Source: a bacterium (lineage in GTDB: Bacteria > Vulcanimicrobiota > Vulcanimicrobiia > Vulcanimicrobiales > Vulcanimicrobiaceae). Taken from it: a stretch of DNA of 12,136 nt. The stretch is from the NCBI GenBank assembly GCA_021807065.1, contig JAKAPO010000040.1, forward strand, positions 1-12,136. The letters run 5' to 3'. Below the pieces are notes generated by a model. The model saw only the letters and a list, made by a program, of their open reading frames with translations. It ran no database searches and was not told the DNA's origin. This document shows, one piece after another, positions 6,196 through 11,707 of this stretch. The translations under genes were made by a program, and so were the position numbers. How positions within the stretch are numbered: the first letter of the stretch is position 1; every line of letters begins with the position of its first letter.

Positions 6196-6670
6196 GCAAT
6201 AAGAGAATTACGCCGGTCGTGATGCACGAATCGGCGACGTTGAACGTGAAGCGCCAGACGTTCGGAAAGCGGTAGAAATCGATGAAGTCGATGACGTAGC
6301 CGTAATGCACGCGGTCGATGATGTTTCCGATCGCGCCGCCGAGGATCAAGCCAAAGGCCACGCGCACGACGGTCGAGCGCTCCGCCGCCTCACGAAAACT
6401 CACCCAGAAGATCCCCAGCACGATGAGCGCCATCGCAATGAGGAGGAACACGTTGCTCCCGAGCAATCCAAAGGCACCGTGAAAGTTCGGCATCGGGGCG
6501 ATGCGCAGCCAGCCCTCGACGATCTCTTTGCGGCGGCCCCACGGGAGGCAGCCGTCGAAACAGAGATGCGAGACGACGTAACTCTTCGACCATTGATCGA
6601 GGACGAGCACGGCGGCGGCGATAGCGCCGATGACCGCGATTCCTAACCTAAAGCTTCGGCGCTGGAACAA
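6164..6670 (-). CDS. lspA: Lipoprotein signal peptidase (signal peptidase II)
   Basis: LspA is an inner-membrane aspartyl protease that removes the signal peptide from prolipoproteins after Lgt has added diacylglycerol. With the TTG start at 6670 the product is 168 residues with four predicted membrane segments (about 10-27, 70-92, 102-118, 146-162). Conserved elements include DQWSK at 25-29, NFHGAFGLL at 62-70, GNIIDR at 115-120, and the catalytic pair D128 (VIDFIDF) and D147 (FNVADS), 19 residues apart as in the family. No ATG or GTG start is available upstream of the first membrane segment in this frame without entering ccdA much further. TTG therefore fits best, and overlaps the end of ccdA by 23 nt. 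The frame runs open far upstream, but that part is a shadow of ccdA. The start is moderate in certainty, the identity high. Confidence 0.93.
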   Translation of the reverse strand: MFQRRSFRLGIAVIGAIAAAVLVLDQWSKSYVVSHLCFDGCLPWGRRKEIVEGWLRIAPMPNFHGAFGLLGSNVFLLIAMALIVLGIFWVSFREAAERSTVVRVAFGLILGGAIGNIIDRVHYGYVIDFIDFYRFPNVWRFTFNVADSCITTGVILLLLASVGSRRHV

Positions 6671-7379
6671 GACGATAGAACCATCCGGCAATCCGGAGGA
6701 ATGCGTCGTTGATGAGGACGACGCCGACGACGACCAGGAACGCTCCCGAGGCGAATTCGATTGCGCGCAGCGCCGGTCGCATTCGTGCGAGCAATGGGAG
6801 AACGACGTCGATGGCCGCGGCGACGACGAGGAACGGCAGTGCCAAACCCAGCGAGTAGAAGAGGAGCAGGAATACCGCCTCGCCGGCGTTGCGCTGCTGA
6901 AGGCCGAGCGCGATGATCCCGGCCAGAATCGGCCCGATGCACGGTGTCCAACCGGCGGCGAACGCCAGCCCAACCACGAGCGACGTCCAGAGACTGCGCT
7001 TGCGCTGCTGAAGATGCACGCGCGTGTCGCGCATGAGGAAATCGATGCGGAGCATTCCCATCATCCACAGGCCGAGGACGATGACGATCGCGCCGCCGAT
7101 CTCGGTGAGCAGCGTCCGGTTTTCGCCGAGCGCCGCCCCGATCCAATACGTCGGTAGGCCGAACAGGACGACGAAGACGATGGTGAAGCCGACGATGAAC
7201 GCGACCGCGTGCGGTATCGCCCGCCAGCGATAGTGCCGGTTCTCCCGTAGGTTTTCGACGCTTTCACCCGTGAGGAGCGAGAGGTAGGCCGGCACCAGGG
7301 GCAGCACGCACGGCGAGACGAACGAGACGAGCCCGGCCAAAAACGAGATGCCGGTGGAGAGCGGAGCCGTCGAAGTCAT
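6648..7379 (-). CDS. ccdA: CcdA-type cytochrome c biogenesis / thiol-disulfide transporter
   Basis: CcdA (the membrane core of the DsbD family) carries reducing equivalents from cytoplasmic thioredoxin across the membrane to extracytoplasmic thiol proteins, for example those that keep apocytochrome c haem sites reduced. The 243-residue protein has six hydrophobic segments and the two family cysteines: C24 in SPCVLPLVPAYLS and C147 in GWTPCIGPIL. The DsbD N- and C-terminal periplasmic domains are absent, as expected for CcdA. Start is ATG at 7379. It is first in a minus-strand operon with lspA, rluD and tgt, and is divergent from lgt, 62 nt away. No other cytochrome-maturation gene (ccsA, ccsB, resA) is in the window, so its partner is unknown. 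Confidence 0.93.
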   Translation of the reverse strand: MTSTAPLSTGISFLAGLVSFVSPCVLPLVPAYLSLLTGESVENLRENRHYRWRAIPHAVAFIVGFTIVFVVLFGLPTYWIGAALGENRTLLTEIGGAIVIVLGLWMMGMLRIDFLMRDTRVHLQQRKRSLWTSLVVGLAFAAGWTPCIGPILAGIIALGLQQRNAGEAVFLLLFYSLGLALPFLVVAAAIDVVLPLLARMRPALRAIEFASGAFLVVVGVVLINDAFLRIAGWFYRLVPAPKL

Positions 7380-7441
7380 CGGGGCGCAGTGATTCGCCTA
7401 GAAGGGTGCCGCGCGCCTTTCAAACAACTGCCCGGTTATCG
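7380..7441. promoter_or_regulatory. Divergent ccdA / lgt intergenic region
   Basis: This 62-nt gap separates two divergent gene starts, so it should hold promoters for both operons. I see no sequence close to the sigma-70 consensus in either direction and no convincing ribosome-binding site before either start. If lgt begins at the GTG at 7406 the gap shrinks to 26 nt, which would place the promoters inside coding sequence and makes that start less likely. Confidence 0.4.
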
Positions 7442-8305
7442 ATGCACCATTGGTTCACCTATCCGAACCTGAGCCCGATCGCGTTCCATATCGGCAGCTT
7501 CGGCGTCCATTGGTACGGTATTTCCTACCTCATCGGCTTCATCTGCGTCTACGTCTGGATGATCAGGCCGGTTGCGTTGCGGCGCCTCGCCCTCACTCGC
7601 GACCAGGTACAGGACTTCATCTTTTATGCCGTGGTCGGCGTGCTCGTCGGCGGCCGCTTGCTCTACGACATCGCCGACATGATTGCCGCGACGAAAAACC
7701 CAACCACGCATTGCAGTTTAGGGTGCTATATCGCCCATCCGATCAACTTCATCGCCGTCTGGAACGGCGGGATGGCCTTTCACGGCGGCGTGATCGGCGT
7801 GCTGCTGGCGATGTGGCTTTTCGTTCGCAAGCATCCGAAGCTGCGCTTCACGGTCTTGGGCGACGAGATCGTCGTGCTATTGCCGATCGGCATCGCGCTC
7901 ACGCGCGTCGTCAATTTCATCAATGACGAGCTATGGGGCACCGTTTGCAATCCTAAGTGGCCTCCTTGGTGCATGATTCCCGGCGCGAACGCGACCCTCA
8001 CGAATCCGGCTACCGCGGGACAGTATCATCACCCTTCGCAGCTCTACGAAGCCATTCTGGACATCGCAACCCTGCCGATCCTGCTGCTGCTCTACCGCAT
8101 GAAACCCCGAGATGGGGTCGTTGCTGCGGCGTGGTTCACGCTTTACGGCATCACGCGCACGGTCGCCGAGATCTGGCGAGCGGGCGGCATCCCATTTCTC
8201 GGGCTGCACGGCGGGCAGTTACTTTCGGTCCCGATGATGATTATCGGCGGTTACTTCGTATGGTACTTCGCGACCCGCGGTAAGGTGCAAGAACGGACGG
8301 CGTGA
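7442..8305 (+). CDS. lgt: Prolipoprotein diacylglyceryl transferase
   Basis: Lgt transfers diacylglycerol from phosphatidylglycerol to the lipobox cysteine of prolipoproteins, the step before LspA. The 287-residue protein starts MHHWFTYPNL with the typical WYGISYLIG near 24-32, a GGMAFHGGVIG segment at 109-119, HPSQLYEA at 197-204, and a late R239/E243 pair in ITRTVAEIWRAGG. The signature reads TRVVNFINDELWG (154-166) instead of the usual GRxGNFINxExxG. The arginine R155, asparagine N158, glutamate E163 and last glycine G166 are kept, while two glycines are replaced. An extra cysteine-containing loop (CSLGC and a pair near 169-177) is unusual. I chose ATG at 7442 over GTG at 7406 because family members begin just before the WF.Y segment. 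The stop overlaps yggS by GTGA. Confidence 0.94.
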   Translation: MHHWFTYPNLSPIAFHIGSFGVHWYGISYLIGFICVYVWMIRPVALRRLALTRDQVQDFIFYAVVGVLVGGRLLYDIADMIAATKNPTTHCSLGCYIAHPINFIAVWNGGMAFHGGVIGVLLAMWLFVRKHPKLRFTVLGDEIVVLLPIGIALTRVVNFINDELWGTVCNPKWPPWCMIPGANATLTNPATAGQYHHPSQLYEAILDIATLPILLLLYRMKPRDGVVAAAWFTLYGITRTVAEIWRAGGIPFLGLHGGQLLSVPMMIIGGYFVWYFATRGKVQERTA

Positions 8306-8958
8306 GCGTTGCCGCGCGGTATGCGCGGCTCGTCGAGGAGATCGCTGCGGAGCTGCGCGCATGCGGGCGGGAAGAAGAAAGCGTAACGATCGTCGGTGTC
8401 GCGAAACGTCAGCCGCTGGACCGCGTGCGGGAGGCGATCGAGGCCGGCTTGCACGACGTCGCCGAAAACCGTCTTCAGGAGGCGGAGCGGGCTTATCCAC
8501 AGCTTCCTCCGGTCCGCAAGCACTTCATCGGCCGCATCCAAACCAACAAAGCGAAGGGGATCGCCGCGCTGTTCGATCTCGTGCAGAGCGTCGACCGGCT
8601 CGATGCGGGGCTCGCTCTGGCAAGAGCCGCGGCCGTCGCAGGCCGGGCGCTGCCCATATTGATACAGGTCAACGTCAGCGGCACGGAACGCTATGGCTGC
8701 CCACCGGAAGAGGCGCCTACCCTCGCGCAACGCCTGCGGGCGGAATCGTCTCTTTGCGTCGAAGGCGTGATGGCCATGGGCCCGTTCGACGCCGATCGCG
8801 CGGCGGTCGCCGCCGCCTTCGAAACCGCCGCAAAGACGTTGGCGCGTGTTGGTGGAAATACGCTCTCCATCGGCATGTCGAACGATTGGCGAGAGGCGAT
8901 TCGTGCGGGTTCGACGATGGTGCGAATCGGCACGGCGCTGTTCGGTGAAAGAATTTAG
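8302..8958 (+). CDS. yggS: YggS/YlmE-family PLP-binding homeostasis protein
   Basis: This 218-residue protein belongs to the YggS/PROSC/YlmE family, which binds pyridoxal phosphate in a single alanine-racemase-like barrel and influences PLP and amino-acid homeostasis without a known catalytic reaction. Visible motifs are GVAKRQP with the likely PLP lysine K35, AENRLQEA, HFIGRIQTNK, VNVSGTERYGC, and the phosphate-binding end SIGMSNDWREAIRAGSTMVRIGTALFG. Start is GTG at 8302, overlapping the lgt stop by 4 nt, so the two are probably translated together. In many Gram-positive bacteria ylmE directly precedes sepF in the division cluster. Here sepF follows too, but after 233 nt that contain a tandem repeat. 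Confidence 0.93.
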   Translation: MSVAARYARLVEEIAAELRACGREEESVTIVGVAKRQPLDRVREAIEAGLHDVAENRLQEAERAYPQLPPVRKHFIGRIQTNKAKGIAALFDLVQSVDRLDAGLALARAAAVAGRALPILIQVNVSGTERYGCPPEEAPTLAQRLRAESSLCVEGVMAMGPFDADRAAVAAAFETAAKTLARVGGNTLSIGMSNDWREAIRAGSTMVRIGTALFGERI

Positions 8959-9181
8959 GGGTCCCACGCGGCGAAGTTCGCGTGGGGGCGCGCAAGCGAG
9001 TGTTCGGCGTGCAAGTGGCGAAGGCGAGCTGGAGCGCCAAGCCGAGCGCGACGTGCGAGGCTATGTGAGGGGGTCCCACGCGACGACGTTCGCGTGGGGG
9101 CGTGCAAGCGAGTGTTCGGCGTGCAAGTGGCGAAGGCGAGCTGGAGCGCCAAGCCGAGCGCGACGTGCGAGGCTATGTGAA
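8958..9181. repeat. Two tandem 112-bp repeat units between yggS and sepF
   Basis: Units 8958-9069 and 9070-9181 are in register at 112 bp and differ by only three substitutions plus one G in a G-run. Each opens with a perfect 8-bp inverted repeat CCCACGCG / CGCGTGGG around an 8-nt loop (8963-8986 and 9075-9098), and all three substitutions lie in or just after the loop. The remainder (GCAAGCGAGTGTTCGGCGTG onward to GAGGCTATGTGA) is identical. One frame in each unit translates to a short peptide (KRVFGVQVAKASW ...) ending at TGA, which I do not call as a gene. The first unit starts at the yggS stop and the second ends 10 nt before the sepF start. It is unrelated to the other repeat family here. 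No T-run follows the hairpins. Confidence 0.93.
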
Positions 9182-9191
9182 GGGGGGCGAG

Positions 9192-9599
9192 ATGTTTCAA
9201 AAGATTGGTTCGTTCTTCTCCCTGCGAGACGACGAGACCGACGAGTTGTACGAAGAGGAACAACCGGCGGGTCCACCGAGGATCGTCGCGCTGTCGAAGA
9301 GCGGGCGGCGGCAGAACGTCGAGGTGGGATTGTTTTCACCGCACAACTTTCAGGACGTCGTCGAAATCGCGGACGCATTGCGAAGCAGGCATGTCGTCAT
9401 CGTGAACCTGCAGAATGCCGACCGGTCGCTCTTGCAGCGTGTCGTCGACTTCACCTCCGGAGTAGCGTACACGATCGACGGCAAGATTCAAAAACTCGCG
9501 GAGGCGATCTATCTCGTTGTTCCGTCGGGTGTCGTCGTAAACGCCGAGGGTATGCGCGACGCAATGGCAGCCGGATCGCTCGATTTCATGAATAAGTGA
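9192..9599 (+). CDS. sepF: Cell division protein SepF
   Basis: SepF is a membrane-binding FtsZ anchor that helps align FtsZ filaments at midcell. The 135-residue protein has the amphipathic N-terminus MFQKIGSFFSL that binds membrane, an acidic linker at about 13-25, and the SepF core at about 40-125, with FSPHNFQDVVEIADAL, HVVIVNLQNAD, RVVDFTSG and an IYLVVPSGV strand. The start is ATG at 9192, preceded by a run of G residues (AGGGGGGCGAG) that can act as ribosome-binding site. The frame is open further upstream only through the tandem repeat. It is followed 13 nt later by divIVA, as in Gram-positive division clusters, but without the ylmG and ylmH genes often found between them. Confidence 0.96.
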   Translation: MFQKIGSFFSLRDDETDELYEEEQPAGPPRIVALSKSGRRQNVEVGLFSPHNFQDVVEIADALRSRHVVIVNLQNADRSLLQRVVDFTSGVAYTIDGKIQKLAEAIYLVVPSGVVVNAEGMRDAMAAGSLDFMNK

Positions 9600-9612
9600 G
9601 GGACGCACGCGC

Positions 9613-10179
9613 ATGCAAAAGATCACACCGGTCGACATCCAGCACAAGACCTTCAAGCGGGCGCTGCAAGGCTACGATCGTGCCGAGGTGGATCAATTTC
9701 TCGACGAGCTCATCGAGGCGATGGAAGACGGAGCGACGCAGCGCGCGGCGCTCGAGGCCGAGATCGAGGACCTCAAGGAGCGCGTCAGCCATTTCAAGGC
9801 GATGGAGGAGTCGCTGCACAACACGCTCGTTCTCGCACAGCGAACCGCCGACGAAGTCAAGGCCTCCGCGCACAAGGAGTCCGATCTCATTCGCGAGCAG
9901 GCGCGGCTCGCCGCCGAGCGCGAGATCGCGCACTACAACGAGGCGATCGCCGAGGTGCGGCGCGAGCACCAGCGCGCGCTCGAGGAGACGGAGAAGGCTC
10001 GAGGAGAGCTGCGCAGCTTATTGCTCACCCATCTTTCGCTGCTCGACAAGGGCGGGCCGCCGTCGGTGACCTACAGCGACCGCACCGCTGCCGAGGCGAT
10101 CAACGGAGAGATTCGCCGCGAACCAGCCGAAGCGGAAGCGGTGGCGGCCGCCGAACCCGACCACGTAAAGATGTTCTAG
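9613..10179 (+). CDS. divIVA: DivIVA-domain protein
   Basis: DivIVA proteins sense curved membrane and recruit division, growth or chromosome-anchoring factors to poles and septa. The 188-residue product opens with the family start ITPVDIQHKTFKRALQGYDR followed by EVDQFLDEL (residues 4-33). Long coiled-coil segments rich in E, K, A and R follow to about residue 140. The tail is low-complexity and ends DHVKMF. A GAGGGA run overlapping the sepF stop lies upstream of ATG 9613, and the genes should be co-transcribed. Its TAG stop is followed in the same frame, with no gap, by the end of a flagellar protein. The C-terminal boundary may thus be a rearrangement junction, although the DivIVA domain and coils look complete. 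Confidence 0.95.
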   Translation: MQKITPVDIQHKTFKRALQGYDRAEVDQFLDELIEAMEDGATQRAALEAEIEDLKERVSHFKAMEESLHNTLVLAQRTADEVKASAHKESDLIREQARLAAEREIAHYNEAIAEVRREHQRALEETEKARGELRSLLLTHLSLLDKGGPPSVTYSDRTAAEAINGEIRREPAEAEAVAAAEPDHVKMF

Positions 10180-10446
10180 CCTGCCGAGTTCGCCGCGCCG
10201 GAACGCCTGCGCAGCCTCGGCGGCACGATTTTCGAAGCAACCCCCGCATCCGGCTCTCCCCGCGCGACCTATCCGGGCGGCGACGGGCCGCGCGTACGTT
10301 TCGGAATGCTCGAAGAGTCGAACGTTTCGATCATCGAGTCGATGATGTCGATGCTTGCGGCGCAGCGTGCGTACGAGGCCGACGCCAAAGGCGTTCAGGC
10401 GGCCGACGAAATGCTGCGTATCGCCAACAACCTGCAACGTGGATGA
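10180..10446 (+). pseudogene. C-terminal remnant of a flagellar rod/hook protein (FlgG/FlgF family)
   Basis: The frame from 10180 to TGA 10444-10446 encodes 88 residues beginning PAEFAAPERLRSLGGTIFEA. They match the end of FlgF/FlgG/FlgE-type proteins: the F.xPxxL.xxGG.xFxxT segment, then FGMLEESNVSIIESMMSM, AAQRAYEADAK and ADEMLRIANNLQ. These are the terminal coiled-coil features of axial flagellar proteins. A whole FlgG is about 260 residues, so roughly two thirds is missing. There is no start codon at the front, and the in-frame codon immediately before is the divIVA stop TAG. I call it a gene remnant left by deletion; misassembly could give the same picture. Codon choice is still normal, so loss may be recent. 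Confidence 0.82.
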
Positions 10447-10909
10447 CGCAGCAGCGCGGCGCGTCGCCGCCGCTTTCGAGACACTGCTGCTCGCCCGCGT
10501 CGACGCACTGCCGACCTGCGATCGAGGACCGGCCGATCGCAGCGCCGACCCCGCAGTCATCGTAAGCGAGAGCGATGAACGCGCCTACCTGCGCGCGCTC
10601 GTCGAGACGTTGCCCGCACGCCAGCGCCGTCTCATGCTCGCGCACTATTACGGCAGGGCATCGTTGCGGCGCATCGGCGACGCGTTCGACATCTCGCCGC
10701 AACGCACGTCGCAGTTGCACGTGAACGCGCTCGCGACGTTGCGAAGAGCGGCCCATGCTCCGGCGTATCGAATTCGACGATTCGCCGATCGAGCGCGCGG
10801 CAATCGCTGCGTCGACCGCCCGCGACGCGCAACCGATTGCGCCTCCGGAGCCTGCGGTCGAGTTCGAAGGGGACCTCCTTCCGCGGGATCATCCGAAATG
10901 GATCCGTGA
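10439..10909 (+). CDS. Small sigma-factor region 4-like protein (possibly frameshifted or truncated)
   Basis: From GTG at 10439 the frame gives 156 residues. Residues about 48-104 match sigma-70 region 4 of the FliA/SigB class: LVETLPARQRRLMLAHYYG, a RASLRRIGDAFDIS first helix and SPQRTSQLHVNALATLRR as recognition helix. Regions 1 to 3 are absent. Only about 45 residues lie before region 4, so it cannot be a normal complete sigma factor. After about residue 105 the frame turns into arginine-rich, non-natural-looking sequence, while the overlapping frame from 10755 looks coding; the true end is therefore uncertain. The start overlaps the flagellar remnant by 8 nt. With the flagellar gene beside it, a remnant of fliA or a small region-4 regulator are both possible. 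Confidence 0.6.
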   Translation: MDDAAARRVAAAFETLLLARVDALPTCDRGPADRSADPAVIVSESDERAYLRALVETLPARQRRLMLAHYYGRASLRRIGDAFDISPQRTSQLHVNALATLRRAAHAPAYRIRRFADRARGNRCVDRPRRATDCASGACGRVRRGPPSAGSSEMDP

Positions 10910-11087
10910 CGGCCTCTCCGTTTCGCAGCGCGCACGCAACGCGATAGCCGGATTGCGCCCCGTAGTGCTGCGCGTGTTACATTTTTGGGATCACGGCATG
11001 CGAGCGATTCTGGTGGCCGGCCGCCGCGTGCGCGTCGACCCCTCCGGCAGCTACAGGGTCGTCAACTGCTGCACAATAGTATCCTGA
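10755..11087 (+). CDS. Unrecognised protein, probably truncated at its 3' end by an IS607-type element
   Basis: I do not recognise this 110-residue product. Codon positions look coding (G/C-rich third positions) and the amino-acid mix is normal: an acidic and proline-rich first part (FDDSPIERAA, APPEPAVEFEGDL) and a more ordered second part (FWDHGMRAILVAGRRVRVD). The last residues NCCTIVS look foreign to the rest and probably come from the inserted element. It overlaps the sigma-like frame by 155 nt, more than expected for two intact genes. Either it starts further in, or a single-base frameshift has split one longer protein. A weak GAAGAG precedes the ATG. Nearby flagellar and sigma sequence suggests a motility locus, but nothing in the protein shows that. 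Confidence 0.45.
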   Translation: MLRRIEFDDSPIERAAIAASTARDAQPIAPPEPAVEFEGDLLPRDHPKWIRDGLSVSQRARNAIAGLRPVVLRVLHFWDHGMRAILVAGRRVRVDPSGSYRVVNCCTIVS

Positions 11088-11093
11088 TCATAG

Positions 11094-11109
11094 CCAAACG
11101 TGCGTTTGG
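11094..11109. promoter_or_regulatory. Perfect palindrome in the IS607 leader
   Basis: CCAAACG and CGTTTGG form a 7-bp inverted repeat separated by TG, 16 nt before the tnpA start. It could be the binding site of the TnpA HTH domain, an autoregulatory operator or a leader hairpin limiting translation. None of these can be told apart from sequence. Confidence 0.45.
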
Positions 11110-11125
11110 GTGCCAGACTGGTAAG

Positions 11126-11707
11126 GTGAAGCTCTCGCAGTGGGCGCGTCGAACGGGCATCTCGTACAAGACTGCTTGGCGCTGGACCCAGGACGGCATC
11201 ATGCCGGTCCCCTGGCGTCAACTCCCGACAGGCACCATTGTCGTAGATGCACCGGAACCCGTGAAGTGTGAGCGTGTCGCCCTGTACGCCCGCGTGAGCA
11301 GTCATGACCAACGCGCCGATCTGGACCGGCAGCTTGCGCGGCTCTCGCAGTACGCTGCAGAGCAGAATCTTCACGTCGTCGAATCGGTGTCTGAAGTCGG
11401 TTCCGGTTTGAACGGCAAGCGGCGTAAAATCATGCGTTTATTGTTGGACGCAACCGTGAACGCCATCGTCGTCGAGCATCGCGACCGTTTTGCGCGCTTC
11501 GGCTCAGAATATCTCGAAGCGGCGCTTGCCGCATCGGGGCGTCGCGTAATCGTTGTTGATCCCTCCGAGATGAACGACGATCTCGTTCAGGACATGATTG
11601 CGGTGTTGACGAGTTTCTGCGCACGGTTGTACGGCCGTCGCTCGGCTCGCAATCGCGCTATAAGCATCGAACGTGCCCTCGCGCGCGAGGAGCGCGTTGC
11701 ATCGTGA
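11126..11707 (+). CDS. tnpA: IS607-type serine recombinase (TnpA)
   Basis: The 193-residue product has an N-terminal MerR-like helix-turn-helix (LSQWARRTGISYKTAWRW, residues 3-20, then MPVPWRQLPTGTIVV). A small serine-recombinase domain starts at VALYARVSSHDQ, with the likely nucleophile S58. Conserved positions continue with EVGSGLNGKRR and EHRDRFARFG, the usual resolvase core, and end with a basic tail. The HTH-first order and short length are characteristic of IS607 TnpA. I chose GTG at 11126 because family proteins begin M-K-L-S at this point. The longer frame back to 10985 lies mostly outside the element. The stop overlaps the tnpB start by 4 nt. The gene looks intact, so the element could still be active. 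Confidence 0.94.
   Translation: MKLSQWARRTGISYKTAWRWTQDGIMPVPWRQLPTGTIVVDAPEPVKCERVALYARVSSHDQRADLDRQLARLSQYAAEQNLHVVESVSEVGSGLNGKRRKIMRLLLDATVNAIVVEHRDRFARFGSEYLEAALAASGRRVIVVDPSEMNDDLVQDMIAVLTSFCARLYGRRSARNRAISIERALAREERVAS

Noticed and set aside
6630..7157. 175-residue plus-strand reading frame
   Set aside because: It is antisense to ccdA and lspA, has a highly charged D/E/R composition typical of shadow frames, and no recognisable motif.
7406..7441. GTG start for lgt with 12 extra residues
   Set aside because: The extra residues do not resemble an Lgt N-terminus, and the start would leave almost no promoter space; kept only as an alternative.
8958..9181. Small peptide genes in the tandem units (KRVFGVQV... 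frame)
   Set aside because: There is no convincing start codon with a ribosome site, and the identity between copies is at DNA level, without codon-type changes to judge selection.
10985..11125. Extended N-terminus of tnpA
   Set aside because: The MerR-like HTH of IS607 recombinases begins at the GTG 11126, and the upstream part overlaps the neighbouring ORF in another frame.
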